Of a stretch of DNA of 64,000 nt, positions 46,077 to 54,456 are shown piece after piece. This stretch comes from Treponema primitia ZAS-2. GTDB taxonomy: Bacteria; Spirochaetota; Spirochaetia; Treponematales; Breznakiellaceae. The number at the start of each line of letters is the position of its first letter. The first letter of the stretch is position 1. Under the pieces are notes generated by a model, which did no database searches, had not been told where the DNA came from, and saw only the letters and a program-made list of their open reading frames with translations. The DNA lies in contig NC_015578.1 in the NCBI RefSeq assembly GCF_000214375.1, positions 1,612,001 to 1,676,000 on the forward strand, written 5' to 3'. The position numbers and the translations under genes are program-made.

Positions 46077-47188
46077 AGGTCCAGTTCTTTTTCCGCCGCC
46101 TCTAAAGACGCGAGGATAGCCTGATCCATATCGTAGTAAGCGTATTTTGCAAGGCGGCCGAGAAAAATAGTCCCCCGATCACGGGTCTCTGCCTTTGCTG
46201 CTTCGGCATACCGGCCATACAGGGCTTGGTTTGCAGCATCATTCACGGGGTAATAGGGTTCCATCCCCGGCTGCCATTCCAGGGAATATTCCTTGGTTAC
46301 CACGGTCTTGGGCTGTGTGCCATATACAAAATGCTTGTGCTCAATGCTGCGGGTATAGGGAGTCTGGGCATCGGTGTAATTTACCACTCCTACCCCCTGG
46401 TGGTTTTCTTCGTCAAGAACTTCGTGTTCAAACCGAAGGCTCCGGTAGTGGAGCTGCCCAAGGGCATACTCAAAATAGGCGTCTATCATGCCGGTATACA
46501 CCGCTTTTTTTGCAAGGGCTTTAAACCCCTGCTTATCCGTAAGGAAATCAGTATCAAGCCTGATCTCTGTCCCGGATAAAAGCTTTGCGATCAATGTGGT
46601 GTAGCCCAAGGAGGGGATTCCTTGGAAGCGGCTGGTAAAATAGTTATTATCAAAAGTAAAGCGCAGGGGCAGCCGTTTGATGATGAAGGCGGGCAATTCC
46701 GTGCAGGGCCGGTTCCACTGCTTTTCTGTATAGCCCCGGATCAACTTCTCATAAATATCATGGCCCACCAAGCTGAGGGCCTGCTCCTTAAGGTTGGCGG
46801 GCTCCCGGTCGTAGTGTACCCTTTGGGATTCCAGTTTTGCCTTTGCCTCCGCTGGGGTCTTGGTTCCCCAGAGGGCGTAGAAGGTATTCATGTTAAAGGG
46901 CAGGTTAAAAAGCGCGCCTTCAAAATTTGCTACCGGGCTGTTGATATAGCGGTTAAATTCCGTGAGGGAGTTTACGTATCCCCAGACCCGTTCATTATCG
47001 GTATGGAAGATGTGGGCGCCGTAACAATGGACGGCAATGCCTTCCCTCATTTCGGTGTATACATTACCCCCGAGGTGTGGACGTTTTTCCAGCACCAGAC
47101 AGCGCTTACCTCTTTTAGTTGCCTCATGGGCAAATACGGCTCCGGAAAGGCCGCTGCCAACAATAAGGTAATCATAGGATGATGACAT
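46073..47188 (-). CDS. glf: UDP-galactopyranose mutase
   Basis: Flavoenzyme of 371 residues that converts UDP-galactopyranose to UDP-galactofuranose. The FAD-binding Rossmann motif (GSGLSGAVFAHEATKRG, 8-24), GGNVYTEMREGIAVHCYGAH with the conserved YGAHIFHT, and ARGYTEKQW-like RGYTEKQWNRP are diagnostic. AAGGAAG ribosome site; first gene of the minus-strand island. Its codon use is more GC-rich than the genes downstream, closer to the flanking core genome. Confidence 0.96.
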   Translation of the reverse strand: MSSSYDYLIVGSGLSGAVFAHEATKRGKRCLVLEKRPHLGGNVYTEMREGIAVHCYGAHIFHTDNERVWGYVNSLTEFNRYINSPVANFEGALFNLPFNMNTFYALWGTKTPAEAKAKLESQRVHYDREPANLKEQALSLVGHDIYEKLIRGYTEKQWNRPCTELPAFIIKRLPLRFTFDNNYFTSRFQGIPSLGYTTLIAKLLSGTEIRLDTDFLTDKQGFKALAKKAVYTGMIDAYFEYALGQLHYRSLRFEHEVLDEENHQGVGVVNYTDAQTPYTRSIEHKHFVYGTQPKTVVTKEYSLEWQPGMEPYYPVNDAANQALYGRYAEAAKAETRDRGTIFLGRLAKYAYYDMDQAILASLEAAEKELDL

Positions 47189-47226
47189 AACACTTCCTTT
47201 CGGGGATGGGATCTGATAATTAGGAC

Positions 47227-47260
47227 AAAAAAAAGCCTTTTCCGGAAAATATCCGGAAAA
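47227..47260 (-). promoter_or_regulatory. Hairpin plus T-run in the glf leader (attenuator candidate)
   Basis: On the minus strand, TTTTCCGG and CCGGAAAA (plus-strand 47253-47260 and 47238-47245) pair around a 7-base loop; after GGC come eight Ts (47227-47234). It lies between the promoter candidate and the glf start, so it would act as a leader terminator or attenuator for the whole island. No leader peptide is evident next to it. Confidence 0.45.
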
Positions 47261-47332
47261 AACGCATAGAAAAAGTTAGAAACATTTAACAGAGCCTAGG
47301 TGGCCGAAACACACTCTAAGATATCCAAATGT

Positions 47333-47369
47333 TTATTTATAATGCTTATTTTATAAATAAGACATTATA
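47333..47369 (-). promoter_or_regulatory. Promoter and overlapping palindromic operator for the island
   Basis: Minus-strand TATAAT lies at 47364-47369 with only a weak -35 (TTTTCC, spacing 18). A perfect 10-base inverted repeat, TTATTTATAA/TTATAAATAA with an 8-base spacer (47333-47360), covers the predicted transcription start. A repressor bound there would block the promoter. The regulator is not identified. Confidence 0.4.
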
Positions 47370-47411
47370 TCATAATTTAATACAAAAGGAAAAGGTGGGA
47401 TTCGAGCTAGA

Positions 47412-47576
47412 ACAGGGCGAGGGCATATAAATTAAGGGGAAAACGCAAGCGAATCCGGTTCGGAAGCAAAGGAGGAATGGAGCAGGAGCTGTTCAAAAAT
47501 CATTGGGGCCTGTGGGCCTGGAACATTTTGAGGTAAATTCCCTTTAATTTTCCTTTTTTATATGCCCTCGCCCTGT
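47412..47576. repeat. 165-base element bounded by an 18-base inverted repeat
   Basis: ACAGGGCGAGGGCATATA at 47412-47429 is matched by its exact reverse complement at 47559-47576; the similarity continues inward less perfectly (AATTAAGGGGAAAA against GGAAAATTAAAGGG). The inside holds a strong ribosome-like AAAGGAGGA with a 19-codon frame. This is most of the 435-base gap between glf and the rpoZ-like gene. It could be a MITE-like insertion, a structured RNA or a two-way terminator. Confidence 0.6.
47477..47536 (+). CDS. Possible 19-residue peptide inside the inverted repeat
   Basis: ATG at 47477 preceded by AAAGGAGGA encodes MEQELFKNHWGLWAWNILR and a TAA stop. The ribosome site is very strong but closer to the ATG than usual. 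The peptide is Trp-rich (three of 19) and not clearly a membrane helix. It may be chance; the combination of good ribosome site and position inside the repeat is the only support. Confidence 0.25.
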   Translation: MEQELFKNHWGLWAWNILR

Positions 47577-47586
47577 ATTAGCCCCC

Positions 47587-47615
47587 TTTACAGAGTGCTC
47601 AGAAGTTACTATGAT
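47587..47615 (+). promoter_or_regulatory. Sigma-70 promoter abutting the rpoZ-like start
   Basis: TTTACA (47587-47592), exactly 17 bases, then TATGAT (47610-47615); each hexamer is one base from consensus. The ATG of the next gene starts at 47624, so the transcript would carry about two bases before the start codon. No ribosome site is seen before that ATG. Confidence 0.65.
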
Positions 47616-47623
47616 AGTATATC

Positions 47624-47818
47624 ATGATATTTCCCCTAGAAGAACTGATTGAATACGATGGCAATATGTACGGGATCACCTCCGCAGCCTCCCGGCGTTC
47701 CTACCAGCTTTCCATGTTGAAGGACCCGGAAATTGAGGATAATGAAGGCAAGGTCGTATCCCTGGCGGCCCGTCAAGTCTTCACCAAGCAGATCGATTTC
47801 CGGCTGGAATCCGAATAA
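47624..47818 (+). CDS. rpoZ: RNA polymerase omega subunit-like protein
   Basis: A 64-residue protein, MIFPLEELIEYDGNMYGITS..., with omega-like features: the helix ITSAASRRSYQLSML corresponding to the conserved AArRA-QL segment, and GKVVSLAARQVFTKQIDFRL resembling the omega KPV-xAL-E region. Spirochaetal omega proteins are short and diverged, and rpoZ next to miaA fits. Omega stabilises the beta-prime subunit in RNA polymerase. Probably translated from a leaderless message. Confidence 0.7.
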   Translation: MIFPLEELIEYDGNMYGITSAASRRSYQLSMLKDPEIEDNEGKVVSLAARQVFTKQIDFRLESE

Positions 47819-47851
47819 GAGCCTCTCATCGGCATTGCCGGAGAACCTTAG

Positions 47852-48850
47852 GTGACCCTAACCCCCATTCCGGTTTTGCTTCTTTTTGGCCCTACCGCCT
47901 CCGGTAAAACCGAAATCCTGGAAAAACTCTTTACCGGGGATCGGTTTTCCGGGGAAGTGGTTTCCGCCGACTCCATGCAGGTTTACCGGGGCATGGACAT
48001 CGGTACTGCCAAGCCTTCTCCGGATCTGCTTGCCCGGCTGCCCCATCACTTAATTGATATACTCAACCCCAATGAACAGTTCAATGTTGGTGAATTTGTC
48101 CGTTTGGCGGACTGCGCTTGCCAAGACATCGCCCACCGGGGCAAGCTTCCGGTGGTTTCCGGGGGGACCGGGTTCTACCTCCGCAACTTTGTCCTGGGCT
48201 TAAGCGAGGCCCCCCCTTCGGACCTTTTGATCCGGCAAACCCTGGCAAAAGAACTTGAGACCCGGGGCGCCCCCTCGCTTATGGAAGATCTAGCCGCCTG
48301 TGATCCGGTCAGCGCTGCCCGTATCCACATCAACGACCATTACCGGCTCCTGCGGGCCCTGGAAGTGTTCCGTACCACCGGCCGCCCCTTAAGCTCCTAC
48401 GCCCAATCCGGTGCTGTTTCGGAATTTGCCGGCGCCAGTGAAGCCCCGGCCCGGCCTTCCTACCGTTTCCTCATCCTGGGCCTGGACCGCCCCCGGGCTG
48501 AGGTCTACCGCCGTATAAATGAGCGCTGTGCCCTCATGTTTCAGCACGGCCTGCCGGAAGAAGTTCGGCGCCTCCATGAGGCAGGCTACGGCCCGGGTGA
48601 TCCCGGCATGAAGGCCATAGGGTACCAGGAATTTTTTGTGAAAGATGATCCCGGGACTTGGCAGCTTTCAAAGGACCTTGGGGTGGTGGAAACCCTGGTA
48701 GCCCGGAACAGCCGCCATTATGCCAAACGGCAGTACACCTTTTTTGCATCAATCCCGAATGTTAAGTGGATATCCATGGCCGATGATCCGGTGGGGGACA
48801 TACGGCGGGAACTGAAGAATATAGGGTATGAGGTCACGACATCTTTTTAG
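47852..48850 (+). CDS. miaA: tRNA dimethylallyltransferase
   Basis: Adds a dimethylallyl group to A37 of tRNAs reading codons that start with U; 332 residues. P-loop GPTASGKTEI (13-22), VSADSMQVYRGMDIGTAKPS, the catalytic-threonine region SGGTGFYLRNFVLGL and DPVSAARIHINDHYRLLRAL match the family. GTG start with GGAGAA seven bases upstream. miaB-type partners are outside the window. Confidence 0.95.
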   Translation: MTLTPIPVLLLFGPTASGKTEILEKLFTGDRFSGEVVSADSMQVYRGMDIGTAKPSPDLLARLPHHLIDILNPNEQFNVGEFVRLADCACQDIAHRGKLPVVSGGTGFYLRNFVLGLSEAPPSDLLIRQTLAKELETRGAPSLMEDLAACDPVSAARIHINDHYRLLRALEVFRTTGRPLSSYAQSGAVSEFAGASEAPARPSYRFLILGLDRPRAEVYRRINERCALMFQHGLPEEVRRLHEAGYGPGDPGMKAIGYQEFFVKDDPGTWQLSKDLGVVETLVARNSRHYAKRQYTFFASIPNVKWISMADDPVGDIRRELKNIGYEVTTSF

Positions 48851-48853
48851 TAT

Positions 48854-48964
48854 ATGACCAAAGTAAAAGGGATGGGAAAGAAGAAGGCGATAGTGGTGAT
48901 AGCAATAGACAATGAAAGTAAAACTGCGTATAAAAAATACCTGGATCTAATCAAGGATCAGTAA
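48854..48964 (+). CDS. Small hypothetical protein
   Basis: An open frame of 36 codons starting four bases past the miaA stop: MTKVKGMGKKKAIVVIAIDN then ESKTAYKKYLDLIKDQ. Basic N-terminus, hydrophobic core strand, amphipathic end, so it looks protein-like. No ribosome site is clear before the first ATG; an internal ATG (GMGKKK) has AAAAGGG before it. It may be a small protein or a fragment. Family not recognised. Confidence 0.35.
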   Translation: MTKVKGMGKKKAIVVIAIDNESKTAYKKYLDLIKDQ

Positions 48965-49000
48965 AAATGCCAATCCCTGAAGGCTGGCGACATGCTTTTC

Positions 49001-49640
49001 CTAGCGGGTTCCTTCCCTTGTTTCTCCCCTGATGGGCGGAATCCGCAGCACTAAGCCGGGTACAATGAGATTGGGGTTATCCGGTTCCGGAAGGGTACTT
49101 TTATTGGCTTCATAGAGAACCGGCCATTGGGCGCCTTCGGCGTAGACAAAGGGTAGGCGGGCAATGTTGGCCAGGGTGTCCCGGCGCTTGACTACATAGA
49201 AGGCCGGGAACTGGTTTTCTTCCGGGGAAGCAGCCGGAGTGGGGGCTTCCGTTGCCCCGGCCTCCGGGTTCGGAGCCGGCGGTTCGGGCTTGTCGGCAAT
49301 CAGTGTTGATGCGGCAGCTTGCTCTGGGGTGATCGCTTCCGCTGCGGCAAGCTGCTCTACTCTGATCGCCTCCGCAGCCGCAAGCCGCTCCCCGGCAAGG
49401 CGCCTTCCAGGGCAATGAAGTCTACCTGTTCCGCCGCCTCCGCCCCAATCCCCAGGGAAAAGGCGGTGATAAAATTACACTAACCGTATATGCCGCACCG
49501 TCCGCCTGGGCGCGCTGGCATCCGCTTCAACTGTTATTTGTGCCATCGGGCTTTCATGAGATTGGGCGTCCACCCCGTAAAGGGTAAGCGTATAGGAGCC
49601 GCAGAAGAAGGAGGCAAAAACGGTGCCTGATACTCTTTTC
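49001..49640 (-). pseudogene. Decayed LysM-domain surface protein
   Basis: The minus strand carries successive protein-like pieces in different frames. The 3' piece (to the stop at 49001-49003) has an Ala/Glu/Pro-rich linker and a LysM domain (FYVVKRRDTLANIARLPFVY ... NPNLIVPGLVLRIPPIRGET), the form used to bind peptidoglycan. Upstream, around 49400-49480, NFITAFSLGIGAEAAEQVDF lies in another frame; further up, around 49497-49640, SGTVFASFFCGSYTLTLYGV reads like a beta-rich surface domain before a stop. At least two frame breaks make it a pseudogene. It fills most of the 48965-49727 gap. Confidence 0.6.
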
Positions 49641-49690
49641 CAAGACTAATGCATTTTGCCGCATCGCGGGTGCAGGGGGAAGTCCGGCCG

Positions 49691-49720
49691 TTGGCCTGGG
49701 GTTCTCCGGTATGGTATAAT
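49691..49720 (+). promoter_or_regulatory. Promoter close to the aspartic-protease start
   Basis: TTGGCC (49691-49696), 18-base spacer, and a perfect TATAAT (49715-49720). An in-frame ATG begins at 49728, eight bases after the -10 box, and a second at 49743 has a GAGG ribosome site. The message is thus either leaderless from 49728 or has a leader of about 16 bases to 49743. Confidence 0.55.
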
Positions 49721-49742
49721 AATTTTAATGGAGCGAGGCAAA

Positions 49743-50159
49743 ATGGTGGGAACTGTGTATGAACTAATCACCCTGAAAAATCTGGGTGATATAACGAGAT
49801 GTGGAGATGGGCTTATCAAGGAAACGGAAATCCGGCAAATGACGGTCCGGTGTGTGGTTGATACCGGCGCGGGGACCCTGGTAATCAGCGAAGCAGTGCA
49901 GAAAGAACTGGGTCTGCGGACGGAACACCTGCACGAATCTACTCTGGCAAATGGGGAAAATGTGGTCTGCAAAATAGCCGAGACCGTAAGGGTATACTGG
50001 AAGGATCGCTACATGACCTGTGATCCCTGGGTACTCCCCGGCGCATCGGAGGTGCTCCTGGGCGCTATCCCCCTAGAAAACATGGACCTTATGGTGGACC
50101 CGAAAAGGCTGCAATTGGTTGGCGTCCATGGTGACCAACCTTTGGGGATGATCTACTAA
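49743..50159 (+). CDS. Small clan AA aspartic protease (retropepsin-like)
   Basis: A 138-residue soluble protein with one aspartic-protease half-site: VVDTGAGTLVIS with D40, and the second conserved hydrophobic-Gly region VLLGAIPLENMDLMVD. Such single-domain proteins act as dimers like retroviral proteases. The family is common as stand-alone bacterial genes often linked to toxin-like or unknown systems; no partner is seen here. ATG 49743 is chosen for its GAGG site; ATG 49728 would add five residues. Confidence 0.75.
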   Translation: MVGTVYELITLKNLGDITRCGDGLIKETEIRQMTVRCVVDTGAGTLVISEAVQKELGLRTEHLHESTLANGENVVCKIAETVRVYWKDRYMTCDPWVLPGASEVLLGAIPLENMDLMVDPKRLQLVGVHGDQPLGMIY

Positions 50160-50258
50160 ACGGAACGGAGGCTGGTTGGCGTCCAGGGCCGTATCTGGTA
50201 AGCCGGTACTGGAAAAAGAATCCCCTTTTATGGCATACTAAGCCATCGGAGGGGTGCG

Positions 50259-53200
50259 GTGTATCAAGCGGTTGATCCTAAGGTAAGTTTTCCCAAACTG
50301 GAAGAAGAAATCCTCTCTTTTTGGGAGAAAAACGACATTTTCAAGAAATCCGTTTCCCAGCGGGACGGGGCAACAGAGTACGTCTTCTACGATGGCCCCC
50401 CCTTTGCCACGGGGATGCCCCATTTCGGCCACTTTGTACCCAGTACCATCAAAGACATTATCCCCCGCTACCAGGCCATGAAGGGCAAAAAGGTAGAGCG
50501 CCGCTTCGGCTGGGACTGCCACGGGCTGCCGGTAGAAAACCTCATCGAAAAAGAGCTGGGCCTCAATTCCAAGACTGATATCGAAAAGTTCGGGGTGGCG
50601 GAATTTAACGAAGCCTGCCGAGCTTCGGTGCTGCGCTATGTGGATGAATGGCGGAATGTGATCACCCGCCTAGGCCGCTGGGTGGACTTTGACCACGACT
50701 ATAAGACCATGGACGCGGACTATATGGAGACCATCTGGTGGGTCATGAAGTCTCTCTGGGAAAAGGGCCTCCTCTACGAAGGCCACTATATCCTGCCCTA
50801 TTGCCCCCGCTGTTCCACGGTACTTTCCAACCACGAACTCAACCTGGGGGGCTACAAGGACGTCCACGATCCGGCCATCACGGTGCGCTTTAAGGTGACC
50901 GGTATCACTCCGGCGAGTCCCGCCTCGGCCCAGACAGGCCTGAACGGCCTGGCTGATGGCGCCACCTATCTTCTGGCCTGGACCACCACCCCCTGGACCC
51001 TGCCTTCAAACCTGGCCCTGACCCTGGGGCCGGACATCGACTATGTGCTGGTCCAGGACGCCGGTGATGTGCTTCCCGCCCACCCCCAGCGCTACATCCT
51101 GGCGGAGGCTCGCTTGTCGGCCTACTACAAAAGCCCGGATGAATACACGATTATTTGGAAGCAGAAAGGCGCGGACCTTATCGGCATCAAATACGAACCC
51201 TTGTTCCCTTACTTTAAGGAAGCTGCGGAGCAGAACGCCTTCCGGACCTATCCCGGGGACTTTGTGTCCACCAGTGATGGTACCGGCATAGTCCACACCG
51301 CCCCTGGTTTCGGCGAAGACGACGCCCGGGTGCTCAAGGGCACCGGGGTCCCGGTTATCTGCCCCATCGACGCGGAGTGCAGGTTTACTGCGGAGGTGAG
51401 CGACTATCAGGGAATCTTTGTGAAGGATGCGGACAAGCCCATCATGGATAGGCTCAAGGCCGAGGGGAAACTGGTAAAGCGGGAGCAGATACTCCACGCC
51501 TACCCCCACTGCTGGCGCTGCGGCCACCCCCTGATCTATCGCGCCGTGGGCTCCTGGTTTGTCAATGTAGAAAAGATCAAGCAGGATATGCTGGACGCCA
51601 ACAATCAGATTTACTGGGTGCCCGAGCACATCAAGGCCGGCCGTTTCGGGAAGTGGCTGGAAGGCGCCCGGGACTGGGCTATCAGCCGGAATCGCTATTG
51701 GGGGAACCCCCTGCCCATCTGGAAGTGCCCTGACTGCGGCAAGACTATCTGCGTGGGGAGTAGGGCGGAACTCAAGGAACTTTCCGGGGTGGAAGCCACA
51801 GATTTACATAAGCACTTTGTTGACAAGATTTCTATTCCCTGCAAGGCCGCGCCGGGCGGGAGCAAGGATTGTGGGGGCACCATGACCCGGATCCCCGAAG
51901 TGTTGGACTGCTGGTTTGAATCCGGGGCCATGCCCTATGGGCAGAATCACTATCCTTTTGAGAACAAAGAATTTTTTGACAGCCATTTTCCGGCGGACTT
52001 TATCAACGAAGGCCTGGACCAGACCCGGGGCTGGTTTTATACCCTCACCATCCTTGCGGCGGCGCTTTTCAAAAAGCCCGCCTTCAATAATTGCATAGTC
52101 TCAGGATTGGTGCTGGCTTCGGACGGCAAGAAAATGAGCAAGAGCCTGAAAAATTACACCGACCCCATGGAGGTGGTGAACAGTTTTGGTGCCGACGCCC
52201 TCAGGCTTTTCCTGATCCACTCGGCGGTGGTGAAGGCCGACGATCTCCGGTACAGCGATGAAGGGGTCCGGGATGTGATGAAGAGCATACTCATCCCCCT
52301 CTGGAACGCCTACAGTTTTTATGTTACCTACGCTAATATTGACAAGGCGGATCCCGCCGGGGCTCCCGAGAATCCCTCCAACCCCCTGGACAAGTGGATC
52401 CTTTCTGCGGCCGAGTCCCTGACCGAAAAAGTGGGGGCCGCCCTGGACGCCTACGATCTTTCCCGGGCGGTGGACCCGATCCTGGAATTTATCGACCTCC
52501 TCAACAACTGGTACATACGCCGCTCCCGCCGCCGCTTCTGGCGCAGCGAGAACGATTCTGACAAAGCTGAAGCCTACAGCGCCCTTTACGATGTGCTGAA
52601 AACCCTGATTACTGTTGCTGCGCCCTTCATGCCCTTTACCACCGACGCTATCTGGCAAAACCTCCGCCGGGAGGGGGAGAGCGAGTCAGTTCACCTGGCG
52701 GACTACCCCCTGGCCCGGGAAAGCCGGCGGGACCGGGATCTGGAGTTCCGGATGGCGGCGGTACAGCACGCGGTTTCCATGGGCCGGTCCCTCCGCTCCC
52801 AGTACAACATCAAGGTGCGCCAGCCCCTGCGGACTGTGGAACTGGTCACCCGGAACCCGGATGAAAAGAAGGTGCTCCTGGAAATGGAGGAGATCATCCG
52901 GGAGGAGCTGAACGTAAAGTCCGTGATCTTCCGGAACAACGAGGAAGACCTGGTGGAGTACCAGGCCAAGGCCAATTTCCGGGTCCTGGGCAAAGAGCTG
53001 GGGAAGGACATGAAGGCCGCCGCCTCCCGTATTGAAGCCCTCAGCCAGGCGGAGATCCAAGGCCTCCTGGAAGGGGCCACTCTTTCCATTGACGTGGCGG
53101 TCTCTTCGGGTACATCCTTAACCGTGGAGATTACCGCTGAAAAGCTCGACATACGGCGTATCGAAAAAGCCAATCTCCGGGTGCTGAACGAGGGGACCCT

Positions 53201-53489
53201 GACCGTGGGGCTGGATACGGTGGTGAGCGAAGAGCTTTCCCGGGAAGGGGATGTGCGGGACCTGGTCCGGGGTGTGCAGAACCTCAGAAAAGATACGGGG
53301 CTTGAGGTAACGGACCGTATCGGGATCACCCTTTTTGGATCCGACCGGCTCAAGGCTGCCTGGGAGTCCTTTGCGGGTTATGTGGCTGCCGAAACCCTGG
53401 CGAAATCCGTGGACTGGGGCCAGGCAGAAGGCCAGACCCCGGTAGACGCCGGGGATGAACAGTGGCTGGTAAGTTTGAGGAAGGTATAA
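50259..53489 (+). CDS. ileS: Isoleucyl-tRNA synthetase, eukaryote-like type
   Basis: Class I synthetase charging tRNA-Ile; 1076 residues. The HIGH motif is PHFGH (54-58), the KMSKS motif is K625-S629, and the editing domain has TTTPWTLPSNLALTL. The length, FGWDCHGLPVENLIEKELG and the lack of a C-terminal zinc finger of the short type place it with the long IleS2 group, which tends to resist mupirocin; that property is inference from the family. GTG start with GGAGGGG; a small ATGGC/GCCAT hairpin (50230-50246) lies just upstream of the ribosome site. No T-box leader is seen. Confidence 0.96.
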   Translation: MYQAVDPKVSFPKLEEEILSFWEKNDIFKKSVSQRDGATEYVFYDGPPFATGMPHFGHFVPSTIKDIIPRYQAMKGKKVERRFGWDCHGLPVENLIEKELGLNSKTDIEKFGVAEFNEACRASVLRYVDEWRNVITRLGRWVDFDHDYKTMDADYMETIWWVMKSLWEKGLLYEGHYILPYCPRCSTVLSNHELNLGGYKDVHDPAITVRFKVTGITPASPASAQTGLNGLADGATYLLAWTTTPWTLPSNLALTLGPDIDYVLVQDAGDVLPAHPQRYILAEARLSAYYKSPDEYTIIWKQKGADLIGIKYEPLFPYFKEAAEQNAFRTYPGDFVSTSDGTGIVHTAPGFGEDDARVLKGTGVPVICPIDAECRFTAEVSDYQGIFVKDADKPIMDRLKAEGKLVKREQILHAYPHCWRCGHPLIYRAVGSWFVNVEKIKQDMLDANNQIYWVPEHIKAGRFGKWLEGARDWAISRNRYWGNPLPIWKCPDCGKTICVGSRAELKELSGVEATDLHKHFVDKISIPCKAAPGGSKDCGGTMTRIPEVLDCWFESGAMPYGQNHYPFENKEFFDSHFPADFINEGLDQTRGWFYTLTILAAALFKKPAFNNCIVSGLVLASDGKKMSKSLKNYTDPMEVVNSFGADALRLFLIHSAVVKADDLRYSDEGVRDVMKSILIPLWNAYSFYVTYANIDKADPAGAPENPSNPLDKWILSAAESLTEKVGAALDAYDLSRAVDPILEFIDLLNNWYIRRSRRRFWRSENDSDKAEAYSALYDVLKTLITVAAPFMPFTTDAIWQNLRREGESESVHLADYPLARESRRDRDLEFRMAAVQHAVSMGRSLRSQYNIKVRQPLRTVELVTRNPDEKKVLLEMEEIIREELNVKSVIFRNNEEDLVEYQAKANFRVLGKELGKDMKAAASRIEALSQAEIQGLLEGATLSIDVAVSSGTSLTVEITAEKLDIRRIEKANLRVLNEGTLTVGLDTVVSEELSREGDVRDLVRGVQNLRKDTGLEVTDRIGITLFGSDRLKAAWESFAGYVAAETLAKSVDWGQAEGQTPVDAGDEQWLVSLRKV

Positions 53490-53491
53490 TT

Positions 53492-54439
53492 ATGAAAATT
53501 CGTCGTTTTTGTATAATTTCGCTGTCCTCTTTTTTTGTACTCTTGGTCGTCGCTTCCTGTGCCTCTTCCCCCAAAGGGCAAGGCCCCGGGCAGAGCCTGG
53601 GCCAGTCCGACACGGATTTTGCTTCCCTGCCTACCGGAGGGCTGGTTTACTTTTTGATAGATGTAAACAAGGCCAGGCCCATCATGAACCATATTTCTCT
53701 GGGGGGCCTTAATGGAAAGCAGGCCCAAAGTATTCTGAAAAAAGTAAACTATATCTCCGGAGCCATGTTTCCTGCCGGCGCTCCCCAGCGTATTATAGCC
53801 CATGCCTGGAGGCTGAAGGGCAATCTCCCCGGCGGGGCAGGCTTGTCTTTCAGTTCCCGTTGGAAGAAAACCGGCGCCCGGGGCAAAACCTACTGGCATT
53901 CCGACAAGGACGGCCTTTCGGTGGCCCTTAAAAAGGGTGACGCCTATGTGTCGGACAAGAATCCCTTCCCTGACACCCCTCCCATAGCAGTGCCGGATAA
54001 ATTGGCGGATCTTCGCTTTGAGGCGGTGCTGCTGGGATGGCTGGAGGATGCGGGTTCCCAGATTAACCGTTTCCTTTCCACCACCGGATTACCCATGCAG
54101 ATTCCCACCCAGCAGGTCTTCTTTGCGGTCTCGGAGTCCCAAACTGCGGATGATGATGATGCCCCTTCCTCTGGCCCAGGGCCCCTATACCGGATTGCCA
54201 TCCGGGTGGAAACCCAATCCGAATCCCAGGCCAAGGCCCTGGCGACCCTTCTGTCCTATGTCCGTGTCTTTACCGAAACCCCCAATCTCAACATGGAGGA
54301 GGGGTTCCTGGAAATCCTCAAGCCTTTACTGGCTAATCCTCCCAGCCAGGAGGGTACGGATCTCTGGTTACGAACCGGTGCCATGAACGCTGAAAGGGTA
54401 GCTTTACTTTTTAGCGGATTTTCAGTATACTCAAGATAA
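53492..54439 (+). CDS. Lipoprotein in the TP0453 position
   Basis: A 315-residue predicted lipoprotein: signal peptide with lipobox VVAS-C23, then a Ser/Gly/Gln-rich linker. The mature part has several amphipathic segments (for example NGKQAQSILKKVNYISGAMF) and no barrel pattern. In T. pallidum, ileS is followed by TP0453, a lipoprotein with amphipathic helices that inserts into the outer membrane; the same neighbourhood suggests this is its counterpart. Start ATG 53492 has GAGGAAGG and overlaps nothing; it directly follows the ileS stop. Confidence 0.65.
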   Translation: MKIRRFCIISLSSFFVLLVVASCASSPKGQGPGQSLGQSDTDFASLPTGGLVYFLIDVNKARPIMNHISLGGLNGKQAQSILKKVNYISGAMFPAGAPQRIIAHAWRLKGNLPGGAGLSFSSRWKKTGARGKTYWHSDKDGLSVALKKGDAYVSDKNPFPDTPPIAVPDKLADLRFEAVLLGWLEDAGSQINRFLSTTGLPMQIPTQQVFFAVSESQTADDDDAPSSGPGPLYRIAIRVETQSESQAKALATLLSYVRVFTETPNLNMEEGFLEILKPLLANPPSQEGTDLWLRTGAMNAERVALLFSGFSVYSR

Positions 54440-54456
54440 AACAAAAGGAATCACCC

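Noticed and set aside
47412-47576. Insertion sequence
   Set aside because: Far too short to hold a transposase, and no target duplication is evident; kept only as an inverted-repeat element.
50160-50258. T-box leader for ileS
   Set aside because: The gap is under 100 bases and has no T-box core sequence; only a 5-pair hairpin is visible.
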